A stretch of DNA of 64,000 nucleotides from VRUE01 sp963819755 (GCA_963819755.1 CAWFXB010000001.1:434001-498000); one strand, 5' to 3'. Numbered from the stretch's first letter, positions 35,977 through 44,675 are shown. Notes: a model not told the origin generated them from the sequence alone. Translations and numbers: made by a program.

Positions 35977-36258
35977 ATGGATACGGTGGGTGTTCGCGAA
36001 CTGCGGCAAAACCTGTCTCGTTACCTGAGAGAGGTGAAGGAGGGCGATAGCTTCCGGGTCACCGAGCGAGGGCGTGAGGTGGCTCGGCTCGTGCCGTCCG
36101 GGCCGGTGAGTTCGCCGATAGCCCGGCTGGTCGCCGAGCGGGGCGCGACGATGCCTACCGCCAACCTGCTGGAGCTGGCCAAGGTCGCCCCGCGGAAGCC
36201 GGCGGGAGGACCGTCGAGTCTCGAACTGCTCGATGCGGAGCGGGAAGAGCGGCTATAG
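35977..36258 (+). CDS. Phd/YefM-family antitoxin
   Basis: 93 residues. The N-terminal DNA-binding fold is MDTVGVRELRQNLSRYLREV followed by GDSFRVTERGREVARLVPSG, a clear Phd/YefM antitoxin start. The C-terminal half (ANLLELAKVAPRKPAGGPSS, then LLDAEREERL) would wrap the toxin. It directly precedes a PIN-domain gene (11 bp gap). Presumably autoregulates through the short upstream promoter region. Confidence 0.88.
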   Translation: MDTVGVRELRQNLSRYLREVKEGDSFRVTERGREVARLVPSGPVSSPIARLVAERGATMPTANLLELAKVAPRKPAGGPSSLELLDAEREERL

Positions 36259-36269
36259 AACTCCGCAGT

Positions 36270-36653
36270 GTGTACCTCGACAGCTCGGCCTATGTCAAGG
36301 CCGTGCTTCGCGAGTCCGGCGAAGCCGCCCTCCTGACCGAGCTTGCCGACTGGAATGGATACGTGTCGAGCACGCTGCTTGCGGTCGAGTCGATTCGGGC
36401 TTGCGGCCGCCGTAGCGCCGAGGATGCCCTCGAGGCTCGTAGATGGCTGGAGGGCGTGTCGTTGTTGCCGCTCGATGATCTGATTTTGGACATAGCCTCC
36501 GAACTGTGGCCGACGGCCCTGCGAAGTCTCGATGCGCTTCACCTTGCAACAGCGCTCAGCGTTCGCGACGAGATCGGCTTGTTCGTGACTTACGACGAAC
36601 GGCTGGCTGAAGCGGCCGACAAGCAGGGTTTGCCGGTAGGCCAACCCGCTTGA
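36270..36653 (+). CDS. VapC-like PIN-domain toxin
   Basis: 127 residues from GTG 36270. PIN nuclease acidic residues are all visible: Asp4 in YLDSSAYVKA, Glu in VESIRACGRR, Asp in SLDALHLATAL, Asp in FVTYDERLAEAA. VapC toxins cleave RNA; the exact target here is unknown. Paired with a Phd-type antitoxin. Confidence 0.9.
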   Translation: MYLDSSAYVKAVLRESGEAALLTELADWNGYVSSTLLAVESIRACGRRSAEDALEARRWLEGVSLLPLDDLILDIASELWPTALRSLDALHLATALSVRDEIGLFVTYDERLAEAADKQGLPVGQPA

Positions 36654-36659
36654 CGAATT

Positions 36660-37619
36660 TCAGCGGTCGACCAGCAGCGAGGCGCCGATTGCGCCGCCGA
36701 GGTCGCCGAGCGAGGCGACGCGCACCGCGGGCGGGCGCTCGTTGAGGAAGAGGTGCTTGTCCATCTCCCCTGTCAGCGCCTCCATGTAGCGGTCGCCGAA
36801 GCGGATGCCGAGGCCGCCGCCGATGATCACCGCTTCGGGGTCGAGCAGGTTCACGGCCGAGGCGATGCCGGTTCCGAGGGCCTCGATCGCGCGGTCGATC
36901 AGCTTTGTCGCGAGGTGATCGCCGTGGTCGATCGCGCGCTCCCAGATGCCGCTGGTCAGGCGCGGTTTCTCATGCTTCTCCATCAGCTTGAAGAGGTCGG
37001 TCTTGTGACCCTCTTCCTGCTCGCGGCGCGCCTCGGCTTCCATCGCCGCGCGGCCCGCGTATGCCTCCATGCAGCCCTTGCGCCCGCAGGGGCACTTGGC
37101 GCCGCCGCGCTTGACGACCATGTGTCCGATCTCGCCGGCGGCGCCGCGGCCGAGCCAGGGCTTGCCGTCGAGGACGAGCCCACCGCCGACTCCGGTCCCC
37201 CAGAAGACCCCGATCAGGCTCTGGAACTCGCGTCCGGCGCCGAGATGGAACTCCGCCTCGGTCGCCACCTGCACGTCGTTGCCGACCCGGACCGTGGTTC
37301 CAAGCGCCTTCGAAAGGGTCTCGCCGAGCGGGAAGCCGCCTTCCCATTCCGGCAGGTTGCGAGCGGTGGACACGACACCGGTCTTCTCGTCGGCATCGCC
37401 GGGTGAGCCGACGCCGACGCCGCTCAGATCCTCGGGCTTGACGCCGGCGGCGGAAGCGGCTTCGCGCAGGGCATCCTCCATTGCGCTCGCCACGCCGGCC
37501 GGGCCGCCCGTGGTCGGCGTGGGCTGCCGCGCTTCGCCGGCGACTTTGCCGCCGGGGTCGACGATCGCCGTCTGGATCTTGGTGCCGCCAAGGTCGATGC
37601 CACCGCGCAGGTCGCTCAC
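36660..37619 (-). CDS. ROK-family glucokinase/sugar kinase
   Basis: 319 residues from GTG 37619. Phosphorylates a hexose, probably glucose. Phosphate-binding GGIDLGGTKIQTAIVD, sugar-binding GVFWGTGVGGGLVLDG and EIGHMVVKRGG, zinc site CPCGRKGCMEAYAG, and AVIIGGGLGIRFGD. There is no N-terminal winged helix, so it is a kinase rather than a ROK repressor. Its stop lies 6 bp from the end of the convergent toxin gene, and it diverges from the acyltransferase gene. Confidence 0.92.
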   Translation of the reverse strand: MSDLRGGIDLGGTKIQTAIVDPGGKVAGEARQPTPTTGGPAGVASAMEDALREAASAAGVKPEDLSGVGVGSPGDADEKTGVVSTARNLPEWEGGFPLGETLSKALGTTVRVGNDVQVATEAEFHLGAGREFQSLIGVFWGTGVGGGLVLDGKPWLGRGAAGEIGHMVVKRGGAKCPCGRKGCMEAYAGRAAMEAEARREQEEGHKTDLFKLMEKHEKPRLTSGIWERAIDHGDHLATKLIDRAIEALGTGIASAVNLLDPEAVIIGGGLGIRFGDRYMEALTGEMDKHLFLNERPPAVRVASLGDLGGAIGASLLVDR

Positions 37620-37662
37620 GTCGCCCAGTCTATGCCTGCGGGGCGTCTGGGAAGCTACGCCC

Positions 37663-38250
37663 GTGAGCGAGCTGCGGGGTTGGCGACACTGGTGGGCGAA
37701 GCGGCGCTGGTATGAGCGAAACCGGCGCCCTCTCCGTCGTTGGCGCCTTGCCCGCCACGCCGCACGGGGCGGCTTCTTCGTTCGCAGGCCGGTCGAGGGC
37801 GAGCTGCTGGAGGCGCTCGACGAGGGACGCCTGCGGATCGGCGAGGGGACGCTGCTTGAGCCGGGCTGCTGGCTGACTCTCGCTCCCGAGGCCAGGATCG
37901 AGATCGGCGCCGGCTGTTTCCTCAACCGCAACACGATGCTCGCCGCCTATGAGCTGATCGAGATCGGCGACCACACGATGTTCGCCAACGGCTGCTTCGT
38001 CGGCGATGCCGAGCACCGCTTCGACGATCCCGACACGCCGGTCACCTGGCAGGGCTTCACCAGCAAGGGGCCGGTCAGGATTGGCGCCAATTGCTGGTTC
38101 GGGGTCAACTGCGCGGTCACCAGCGGCGTGACGATCGGCGATCGCTGCGTGATCGGCGCAAACTCCGTGATTACGACGGACCTGCCTGCCGGGTCGATCG
38201 CGGCGGGCGCTCCGGCCCGTGTGATCAAGCCCATAGATTTCCGCCGCTGA
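37663..38250 (+). CDS. Hexapeptide-repeat acyltransferase (left-handed beta-helix)
   Basis: 195 residues from GTG 37663. An Arg/Trp-rich N-terminal helix (RHWWAKRRWYERNRRPLRRW) precedes left-handed beta-helix repeats: LRIGEGTLLEPG, ARIEIGAGCFLNRN, IEIGDHTMFANGCFVGDAEH, VRIGANCWFGVNCAVTSGVT and IGDRCVIGANSVITTDLPAG, ending GAPARVIKP. This matches the NodL/maltose-acetyltransferase class. The acceptor sugar is unknown; a neighbouring ROK kinase hints at sugar metabolism. Confidence 0.85.
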   Translation: MSELRGWRHWWAKRRWYERNRRPLRRWRLARHAARGGFFVRRPVEGELLEALDEGRLRIGEGTLLEPGCWLTLAPEARIEIGAGCFLNRNTMLAAYELIEIGDHTMFANGCFVGDAEHRFDDPDTPVTWQGFTSKGPVRIGANCWFGVNCAVTSGVTIGDRCVIGANSVITTDLPAGSIAAGAPARVIKPIDFRR

Positions 38251-38290
38251 GTGCCTATACTCGGAGGTCGGCCGTGACCCCCGCAAGGGC

Positions 38291-39193
38291 ATGGACCTAC
38301 CCATGAACCTCGCATTGACTGAGCCGTTGCACGCACCAGCAGGCGTGAAGTTCGTCCGCCGCAAGGACGAGCTGCGGGTGCTGCTTGCCTCCGCACGCGC
38401 GGAAGGACGCTCGATCGGCCTGGTGCCGACGATGGGCTACCTGCACGAGGGCCATCTCACGCTGTTGCGGGCTGCCCGTGCCGAGTGCGATCTGGTCGTG
38501 ATGAGCCTCTTCGTCAACCCGACCCAGTTCGGCCCCGGCGAGGACCTCGACCGCTACCCGCGCGACGAGGCCCGCGACGCCGAGCTGGCCGGCGATGCTG
38601 GCGTTGACCTGGTCTACGCACCGCCGGTGGACGAGGTCTACCCTGAGGGCTTCTCAACCAGCGTCGAGGTGAGCGGGCTAACTGAGGTCCTCGACGGCGA
38701 TCCGGCCCGTCGTGGCCCCGAGCACTTTCGCGGCGTCACCACCGTCGTCGCCAAGCTCTTCAACACCGTCACACCCGATGTCGCCTACTTCGGCCAGAAG
38801 GACGCTCAGCAGGCCGTCGTGATCCGTCGCATGGTGCGCGACCTCGACATCCCGGTGCGGATCGAGACGCTGCCGATCGTGCGCGAGGCCGACGGCCTGG
38901 CGATGAGCTCTCGCAACGCCTACCTCGGGCCCGAGGAGCGCGTGCGGGCGACGGCGCTCTCGCGGGCGCTGCGCGAGGTCGAGCGTGTCGCCCACGCCAA
39001 TTCGCTTGCCGCGGCACTCGACGCCGGCCGGCACGAGCTGGAGGCAGCGGGGGTCGAGCCGGAGTACCTCGAGGCCCGCGACGCAGAGAACTTGGAGCCG
39101 GTGGCCGAGCTGAATGGCCATCCGGTGTTGGTAGCGGTCGCCGCGCAGTTCGGCGGCGCCCGCCTCATCGACAACGTCTTGATCCGGCCATGA
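38291..39193 (+). CDS. panC: Pantothenate synthetase
   Basis: 300 residues. Joins pantoate and beta-alanine using ATP. LVPTMGYLHEGHLTLLRAAR is the nucleotide-binding HxGH region, with SLFVNPTQFGPGEDLDRYPR, VVAKLFNTVTPDVAYFGQKD and PIVREADGLAMSSRN following. The N-terminal 16 residues are extra; Met 38303 is an alternative start. First of panC-panD-panB, the whole pantothenate branch except the ketopantoate reductase. Confidence 0.96.
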   Translation: MDLPMNLALTEPLHAPAGVKFVRRKDELRVLLASARAEGRSIGLVPTMGYLHEGHLTLLRAARAECDLVVMSLFVNPTQFGPGEDLDRYPRDEARDAELAGDAGVDLVYAPPVDEVYPEGFSTSVEVSGLTEVLDGDPARRGPEHFRGVTTVVAKLFNTVTPDVAYFGQKDAQQAVVIRRMVRDLDIPVRIETLPIVREADGLAMSSRNAYLGPEERVRATALSRALREVERVAHANSLAAALDAGRHELEAAGVEPEYLEARDAENLEPVAELNGHPVLVAVAAQFGGARLIDNVLIRP

Positions 39194-39218
39194 AGGCCTG
39201 AACCCAAGGGGAGACTCA

Positions 39219-39611
39219 ATGCAGAGGCAGATGCTCAAGTCCAAGATTCACCGGGCGACGGTTACCGACTGCGACGTCGATTACATCGGCAGCATCACGG
39301 TCGACACCGAGCTGATGGCAAGCGCCGACCTGATCACCAACGAGCAGGTCCACGTCTGGGACATCGACAACGGTGCCCGCTTCGTCACCTACGTCATCGA
39401 CGGCGAGCCCGGCTCCGGCACGATGCAGGTCAACGGCGCCGCCGCCCACCTGACCCGCCCCGGCCACAAGATCATCGTCGCCTCCTTCGGCGCCTACGAC
39501 GAGAGCGACCTGGAGGCCTACTCGCCGGTCGTCGTCCACGTCGACGACGACAACGCCACCGTCGCCGTCGACAGCCACCCGGAGGTGCTGCTCGCCCAGG
39601 AGGTCATCTGA
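39219..39611 (+). CDS. panD: Aspartate 1-decarboxylase
   Basis: 130 residues. Makes beta-alanine from aspartate using a pyruvoyl group formed by self-cleavage at Gly-Ser, seen in DVDYIGSITVDTELM. LITNEQVHVWDIDNGARFVT and NGAAAHLTRPGHKIIVASFG are also typical. RBS GGGGAGA. Overlaps panB by one base. Confidence 0.96.
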   Translation: MQRQMLKSKIHRATVTDCDVDYIGSITVDTELMASADLITNEQVHVWDIDNGARFVTYVIDGEPGSGTMQVNGAAAHLTRPGHKIIVASFGAYDESDLEAYSPVVVHVDDDNATVAVDSHPEVLLAQEVI

Positions 39612-40513
39612 TGAGCGACCGCCAACCCGTCACCCTGCCCCGTCTGGCCGAGATGAAGCAGGCGGGCGAACCGATCGTGATGGTCACCGCCTACGACTAC
39701 CCCTCGGCCCGTGTCGCCGAGGAGGCCGGCGTCGACCTCGTCCTCGTCGGCGACACGGCGGCGATGGTCGTGCTCGGCTATCCCGGCACCGAGGCGGTCT
39801 CGATGGACGAGATGGTGATGCTCGGCAAAGCCGTCCGCCGCGGCGTGAAGACGCCGCTGATGGTCGGCGACATGCCGATGGGCAGCTACGAGGCCAGCAA
39901 CGAGCTCGCCGTCCAGGGAGCCCAGCGCCTGGTCAAGGAAACCGGCTGCCAGGTGGTCAAGCTGGAGGCGGGGGGGACCTCGGTGGAGCGCGCGCGCGCG
40001 ATCGTCCGTGCCGGGATCCCGGTCATGGGACACATCGGCCTGACGCCCCAGACGGCGACCGCGCTGGGTGGCTACAAGACCCAGGGCAAGACGGCCCAGG
40101 GCGCGATCCAGCTGCTCGAGGACGCGCTTGCCCTGCAGTCGGTCGGCTGCTTCGCGGTCGTCTTCGAGGCGGTGCCGGCGGCGATAGCCGAGGCGATCGC
40201 CCAGCGCCTCGAGATCCCGGCGATCGGCATCGGCGCGGGCCGGGCCACGGCGGGACAGGTGCTCGTCTACCACGACCTGCTCGGGATCACGACCGGGCGC
40301 TCGCCCAAATTCGTCAAGCGCTACGCCGAGATCCACGCGGCGATGGTCGACGGCGTCAGCCGCTACGCGGAAGAGGTGCGCAGCCACCGCTTCCCCGAGC
40401 CCGAGCACGTCTACGGGGTCGAGCCGGAGGAGCTGGCCGAGTTCCAGCGCTACCTGGAGCAGAAGGACGGGATCGGCTCCACGGCGTCATGGGATTGGGA
40501 GCCGCTGCCGTGA
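39611..40513 (+). CDS. panB: 3-methyl-2-oxobutanoate hydroxymethyltransferase
   Basis: 300 residues. Transfers a one-carbon unit to ketoisovalerate, the first step towards pantothenate. Metal and substrate motifs: MVTAYDYPSARVAEEAG, VLVGDTAAMVVLGY, VGDMPMGSYEAS, VKLEAGG, VMGHIGLTPQTATALGGY and IGIGAGRATAGQVLVYHDLL. A long inverted repeat begins right after its stop and may act as its terminator. Confidence 0.96.
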   Translation: MSDRQPVTLPRLAEMKQAGEPIVMVTAYDYPSARVAEEAGVDLVLVGDTAAMVVLGYPGTEAVSMDEMVMLGKAVRRGVKTPLMVGDMPMGSYEASNELAVQGAQRLVKETGCQVVKLEAGGTSVERARAIVRAGIPVMGHIGLTPQTATALGGYKTQGKTAQGAIQLLEDALALQSVGCFAVVFEAVPAAIAEAIAQRLEIPAIGIGAGRATAGQVLVYHDLLGITTGRSPKFVKRYAEIHAAMVDGVSRYAEEVRSHRFPEPEHVYGVEPEELAEFQRYLEQKDGIGSTASWDWEPLP

Positions 40514-40630
40514 GGGGCCTGTCCCGGTAGGGCTTCCACTTAACTTTTTCGATGGATCGCCGATGGGCTGACGCCCCGTGGCCGACACCGAAAAAGTACA
40601 AGACGTTCCAGCCCTACCGGGACAGGCCCC
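40514..40630. repeat. 117-bp inverted-repeat element between panB and the UDG gene
   Basis: Outer arms 40514-40534 (starts GGGGCCTGTCCCGGTAGGGC) and 40610-40630 are 21-bp exact reverse complements. An inner pair, ACTTTTTCG near 40543 and CGAAAAAGT near 40590, extends the fold. The element starts one base after the panB TGA and runs past the GTG at 40578, the farthest-upstream possible start of the next gene. Confidence 0.9.
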
Positions 40631-40652
40631 GGTCGCGGTTAGCATTGCTTCG

Positions 40653-41330
40653 ATGACGGCTGAGGAGCGGCGGGATGAGCTGGTTGCGCTGTACAAGGAA
40701 GTGCAGGTGTGCACTAAGTGCCCCTTGCACGAGACGCGGACCAAGTCCGTGTTTGGAGCTGGTGACGCCGATGCTGAGGTGATGTTCGTCGGTGAGGCGC
40801 CGGGGGCTGAAGAGGATCGCCAGGGCTTGCCCTTCGTCGGTCGCGCCGGGCAACTGTTGAATGAGCTACTCGAAGGCATAGGGATGGCAAGGGAGGGGGT
40901 CTTCATCGCCAACGTGTTGAAGAGCCGGCCGCCCGGCAATCGCGACCCCCAGCCGCTGGAGATCGAGGCCTGCCGTCCCTACCTGTTCGAGCAGGTGCGG
41001 CTGATCGAGCCGCGCGTCGTCTGCACCTTGGGCAACTTCGCGACCAAGCTGCTGAGCGGCAATCCGACCGGGATCACCAGGGTGCGGGGGACGCCGCAGG
41101 TGCACGAGCTGGGCGGCCGCACCGTCTTCCTGCTGCCGCTCTTCCACCCGGCGGCGGCGTTGCGCACGCCGGCGGTCAAGGAGACGCTGCGGGCCGACTT
41201 GGAGCTGCTGCCGCGGCTGCTCTCGGGCCCGCCTCCGGTGACGGCTGAGGAGCTGGAGGAGGAGATCGCGGAGGAGCCGGCGGCGGCCCCGCCCGAGGAT
41301 CCCGCCGACCAGCTCGACATGTTCGGTTGA
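40653..41330 (+). CDS. Uracil-DNA glycosylase, family 4 (Fe-S type)
   Basis: 225 residues from ATG 40653. Removes uracil from DNA. Iron-sulfur cysteines begin in VCTKCPLHETRT, the catalytic motif is VGEAPGAEEDRQGLPFVGRA, and the second motif FHPAAALRTP is present; IANVLKSRPPGNRDPQPLEI and the distal cysteines in ACRPYL and VVCTLGNFAT complete the site. A GTG at 40578 would add 25 residues, but that extension is translated from the inverted repeat and looks non-native. The C-terminus is an acidic Glu/Pro/Ala tail ending DQLDMFG, which resembles a clamp- or protein-interaction peptide. Confidence 0.92.
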   Translation: MTAEERRDELVALYKEVQVCTKCPLHETRTKSVFGAGDADAEVMFVGEAPGAEEDRQGLPFVGRAGQLLNELLEGIGMAREGVFIANVLKSRPPGNRDPQPLEIEACRPYLFEQVRLIEPRVVCTLGNFATKLLSGNPTGITRVRGTPQVHELGGRTVFLLPLFHPAAALRTPAVKETLRADLELLPRLLSGPPPVTAEELEEEIAEEPAAAPPEDPADQLDMFG

Positions 41331-41770
41331 GCGCCGCGATGGAGACGGTCGAGAGCGAGTCCTCGGTCGAGACCGAAGCGGTCGGGGCGAAGCTCGCCGC
41401 GCGCTTGGGCCCCGGTGACGTCGTCGTCGTCAGCGGCGAGCTGGGGGCCGGCAAGACGACGCTGATCCGCGGCGCCTGCCGGGCGCTCGGGGTCGAGGGC
41501 CCGGTCACCTCACCCACCTTCACGATCGGCCAGCGCTACCGCGGCCGCCTGCCCGTCTCCCACCTCGATCTCTACCGCCTCGGGGGACTCGAGGACGAGG
41601 ACCCGGCGCTGCTCGACGACTACCTCGACGCCGCTTCGGTCGCATTCCTCGAGTGGCCCGCCCTGGCGGAGCCGCAACTGGCGGGGCGCCGCGTCCTGGC
41701 GGTCCGCCTGGACCATGCCGGCGACGATAGGCGCCGCATCGAAGTGGACAGCGCATCGGTCCTGGAATAA
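41327..41770 (+). CDS. tsaE: tRNA t6A biosynthesis ATPase TsaE
   Basis: 147 residues; TTG 41327 overlaps the UDG stop and ATG 41339 is an alternative. P-loop VSGELGAGKTTLIRGACR, then TSPTFTIGQRY, LPVSHLDLYRLGG and VAFLEWPALAE. Works with TsaB and TsaD, both encoded just downstream, to make N6-threonylcarbamoyl-adenosine in tRNA. Confidence 0.95.
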   Translation: MSAAMETVESESSVETEAVGAKLAARLGPGDVVVVSGELGAGKTTLIRGACRALGVEGPVTSPTFTIGQRYRGRLPVSHLDLYRLGGLEDEDPALLDDYLDAASVAFLEWPALAEPQLAGRRVLAVRLDHAGDDRRRIEVDSASVLE

Positions 41771-41839
41771 GCGTGTTTCGGAGGGGGATGCTGCCCTGTA
41801 GCATCGCCCGAGTACGCAACCGAACGAGGAGAGCGCTTG

Positions 41840-42244
41840 ATGAAGGGACCGAAGACGCTGACGGCAGTGGTAGTGGGGATCGCGCTGCTGGCGAGCGCCG
41901 CTCCGGCCTCGGCGAAGAAAAGCGCCGCGTTCAAGCACTACGTCGCCTGCGGTCTGTCCCAAAAAGCGAAGCCCGCACACCACTGCCAGGCGGGACGCGA
42001 CAAGGGCGCCTTCTTCCGCAGCAACAAGGGCGACGTCTTCTACACGGTATGCGTCAAGTTCCCGACCAAGAAAAACCTCTGCGCCCCCAAACAGAAAGCG
42101 GAAAAGGGGACGCTCTACGTCAACAAGATCACCTCCAACATCCCGGGTGAACACAAGGTTTCCTGGTTCGTGAAAGGCAAGCGGGTCGGCCTCTTCAGCT
42201 TCGTCGTCGACCCGCCCAGCGGCAAGTCCAAGTCCGGTAAGTAG
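41840..42244 (+). CDS. Small secreted Lys-rich hypothetical protein
   Basis: 134 residues, ATG 8 nt after GAGGAGA. Signal peptide (LTAVVVGIALLASAAPASA), then a basic domain with four cysteines (VACGLS, HHCQAG, TVCVKF, LCAPK), consistent with two disulfides outside the cell. EHKVSWFVKGKRVGLFSFVV suggests a beta sandwich. It sits inside the t6A gene block without functional logic. Function unknown. Confidence 0.7.
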   Translation: MKGPKTLTAVVVGIALLASAAPASAKKSAAFKHYVACGLSQKAKPAHHCQAGRDKGAFFRSNKGDVFYTVCVKFPTKKNLCAPKQKAEKGTLYVNKITSNIPGEHKVSWFVKGKRVGLFSFVVDPPSGKSKSGK

Positions 42245-42257
42245 TCGACGGCAAGCT

Positions 42258-42965
42258 GTGGTAGTCGCCGGCTTCGACACCGCGACCGCCGACACCGCCG
42301 TTGCCGCAACTCGCGACGGCGAGGTTCTGCACGAGGCATTGCTCGGGCTCTCCGAGAAGGGAGGGCCGCGGCACACCACGGCGCTGCTGGCCGAGGTCGA
42401 GCGGGCGGCGGAGACGGCCGGGGGCTGGGAGGCTGTCGGCCGGATTGCCGTAGGCATCGGGCCTGGCTCCTTCACCGGCCTGCGCGTGGGCATTGCCACC
42501 GCGCGGGCACTGGGACTCAGCAGGGGGCTGCCACTGAGCGGCGTCGGCACCCTGGATGCGCTGGCACGGGGACTCGGCGAGGTCGCCGGCGAGCAGCGCT
42601 GCCTCGCCGTCCTCGACGCGCGCCGCGGCGAGGTCGCGGCGGCGGTCTACTCGGCGGCGGGCGAGCAGCTGTGGGGACCCTGGCTCGGCAGCCCCGAGGA
42701 GCTTGCCACGCGGATCCCCGCGTTGCCCGAAGCGGCGCTGTGCGGGGGGTCGGGCGCTGTACGATTCAGGCAGCAGTTGACGAGTCGGGCGGTCGAGATC
42801 CCGGATGATGCCGACCCCGTGCACCGCGTCGCCGCGCGACACATCTGCGCTCTCGCGGCGGTAGGAACGGACGAGGACGATTCCGGCTCGATTGCCCCGA
42901 TCTATCTGAGGCCCCCCGATGCACAACGGTGGCGTGAGCGAGACTCTGTCCAAGCAGCCGAGTGA
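42258..42965 (+). CDS. tsaB: t6A biosynthesis protein TsaB
   Basis: 235 residues from GTG 42258. Inactive ASKHA-fold partner of TsaD. VVAGFDTATADTAVAATRDG, GRIAVGIGPGSFTGLRVGIA (the hallmark GPGSFTGLR) and CLAVLDARRGEVAAAVYS. The C-terminus overlaps the rimI start by 47 bp in another frame. Confidence 0.94.
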   Translation: MVVAGFDTATADTAVAATRDGEVLHEALLGLSEKGGPRHTTALLAEVERAAETAGGWEAVGRIAVGIGPGSFTGLRVGIATARALGLSRGLPLSGVGTLDALARGLGEVAGEQRCLAVLDARRGEVAAAVYSAAGEQLWGPWLGSPEELATRIPALPEAALCGGSGAVRFRQQLTSRAVEIPDDADPVHRVAARHICALAAVGTDEDDSGSIAPIYLRPPDAQRWRERDSVQAAE

Positions 42966-43404
42966 GCTGAGCGGCGATCCGCCGGTGCGGCGGCTTGCCT
43001 ACAGCGACCTGCCGGCGGTGATCGCGGTCGAGCGCCGCTCCTTCCCGGCGCCCTGGTCGCTGGCGATGTTCGTGCTCGAGCTCTCCAAGCCGTCGGGGAT
43101 CTGCCTCGCCGCCACAGCCGGCGACGAGCTGGTCGGCTACCTCGTCTGCTCGCGCTACGACCGCGTCTGGCACCTGATGAACGTCGCTGTGGCGCCGGAG
43201 CGGCGCCGGCAGGGGGTCGCCAGCCGCCTGATCTCGCAGCTGATCGCCGAGGCCGGCGGCGAGCTCCCGTTCACGCTCGAGGTGCGGGTCTCCAACCGCG
43301 ACGCGATCGCGATGTACGAGAAGCTCGGCTTCCGCTCGGCCGGGGTGCGTCCTCGCTATTACCAGGACAACGGCGAGGACGCCCTGATCATGTGGCTGGA
43401 CTGA
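42919..43404 (+). CDS. rimI: Ribosomal-protein-alanine N-acetyltransferase-like GNAT
   Basis: 161 residues. GNAT fold: RRLAYSDLPAVIAVERRSFP, acetyl-CoA loop VAPERRRQGVASRLISQLIA, LEVRVSNRDAIAMYEKLGFR and YYQDNGEDALIMW. RimI acetylates ribosomal protein S18 in E. coli, and homologues are commonly found between tsaB and tsaD. The first 20 residues overlap tsaB; a later start cannot be excluded. Confidence 0.9.
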   Translation: MHNGGVSETLSKQPSELSGDPPVRRLAYSDLPAVIAVERRSFPAPWSLAMFVLELSKPSGICLAATAGDELVGYLVCSRYDRVWHLMNVAVAPERRRQGVASRLISQLIAEAGGELPFTLEVRVSNRDAIAMYEKLGFRSAGVRPRYYQDNGEDALIMWLD

Positions 43405-43410
43405 GCCGCC

Positions 43411-44421
43411 TTGATCCTCGCCATCGAGACGTCTTGCGATGACACCTGCGCCGCCGTTCTCGACGGCCCGCACATCCGCTCCAGCCTGATCTCCTCGCAG
43501 GACGAGGCCCACGCCGCCTTCGGCGGGATCGTGCCCGAGGTCGCCTCGCGGCACCATCTGGAGCTGGCGGTGCCGGTGGTCGGCGCGGCGCTGAACGAGG
43601 CAGGCGTCTCGCTCGACGAGATCGAGGCGGTGGCAGTGACCGCCGGACCGGGCCTGATCGGGGCGTTGCTGGTCGGCCTCAGCACCGCCAAGGCGATCGC
43701 CGCGCCGCGGCGGCTGCCGCTGATCCCGGTCGACCATCTGCAGGGGCACGTCGCCGCCAACTTCCTCGCCCCCGAGCCGCTCGAGCCACCCTTCCTCTGC
43801 CTCGTCGCGAGCGGCGGCCACACGCTGTTGGCGGGGGTGCACGATCACGCCGGCCACGAGGTGCTCGGGCAGACGCTCGACGACGCCGCCGGCGAGGCCT
43901 TCGACAAGGTCGCCCGCCTGCTCGGCCTCGGCTTTCCCGGTGGCCCCGCACTGCAAAGGCTGGCCGAGGAGGGAGACCCCGAGGGGTTTGAGCTGCCCGT
44001 CGCCATGGCCCGCGATCCCGGCCTCGACTTCAGTTTCAGCGGGCTGAAGACGGCCCTCGTCTACCTCTGCCGCGACCTCGGGCCGGACGAGGTGCGCGAG
44101 CGCCGCGCCGACCTCGCCGCGAGCTTCCAGGCAGCGGCTGTAGGGCAGCTGACGGCGAAACTGAAGCGGGCGCTGAAGCGGGGCGAGTGGGACGCGGTCG
44201 CGCTCGGCGGCGGCGTCGCCGCCAACGGGCCACTGCGTGAGGCGGTCTCGGTGCTCTGCGAGGAGCGGGGCGTGAGGCTGAAGCTGGTGCCCCTGGAGCT
44301 CTGTACCGACAACGCGGCGATGATCGGCTCGGCGGCCCGCTTCGCCACGGCGCTCCCCTATCCCGACTACCTCTCCTATGACGCCTTTCCGAGCAACCGC
44401 CCGCCGGTTGCCGTGCGATGA
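43411..44421 (+). CDS. tsaD: tRNA t6A37 threonylcarbamoyltransferase TsaD
   Basis: 336 residues from TTG 43411. Transfers threonylcarbamoyl to A37 of ANN-decoding tRNAs. ILAIETSCDDTCAAVLDG, metal His pair in VPVDHLQGHVAANFL, LVASGGHTLL, LDDAAGEAFDKVARLLGLGF, FSFSGLKTALVY, GGGVAANGPLRE and CTDNAAMIGSAA. Overlaps the glutaredoxin-like gene by 4 bp. Confidence 0.96.
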   Translation: MILAIETSCDDTCAAVLDGPHIRSSLISSQDEAHAAFGGIVPEVASRHHLELAVPVVGAALNEAGVSLDEIEAVAVTAGPGLIGALLVGLSTAKAIAAPRRLPLIPVDHLQGHVAANFLAPEPLEPPFLCLVASGGHTLLAGVHDHAGHEVLGQTLDDAAGEAFDKVARLLGLGFPGGPALQRLAEEGDPEGFELPVAMARDPGLDFSFSGLKTALVYLCRDLGPDEVRERRADLAASFQAAAVGQLTAKLKRALKRGEWDAVALGGGVAANGPLREAVSVLCEERGVRLKLVPLELCTDNAAMIGSAARFATALPYPDYLSYDAFPSNRPPVAVR

Positions 44422-44675
44422 GCGCGGAGCTCGTCCTCTACTCGCGCCCGGGTTGCCACCTCTGCGAGCAGGCACTGGAGGAGCTGGTCGCCCTTCACGA
44501 GGAGGGCTACCGCTTCGAGCTGCGCGAGATCGACATCGAGAGCGATGAGACCCTGCTGCGAGCGATGCTCGAGCGCATTCCCGTGCTCGAGCTGAACGGC
44601 GAGGTCGTCTCCGAGCTGACCCTGGACCAAACCTCCGTTCGGGCACGGCTCGATACTGTGGGGGCCGATGATTGA
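44418..44675 (+). CDS. Glutaredoxin-family protein
   Basis: 85 residues. Thioredoxin-fold active site YSRPGCHLCEQALEEL (CHLC) and cis-Pro in ERIPVLELNGEVV. A DUF836/glutaredoxin-like thiol-disulfide protein. It overlaps the start of rex, so the two are translationally linked; this fits redox sensing but does not prove it. Confidence 0.88.
   Translation: MSAELVLYSRPGCHLCEQALEELVALHEEGYRFELREIDIESDETLLRAMLERIPVLELNGEVVSELTLDQTSVRARLDTVGADD

Noticed and set aside
36660..37619. ROK-family repressor
   Set aside because: No winged-helix domain precedes the kinase fold; the GTG at 37619 gives a normal-length sugar kinase.
40514..40630. MITE transposon
   Set aside because: Terminal arms are perfect but no target-site duplication is visible, and the arms do not recur at 48636 or elsewhere in the window.
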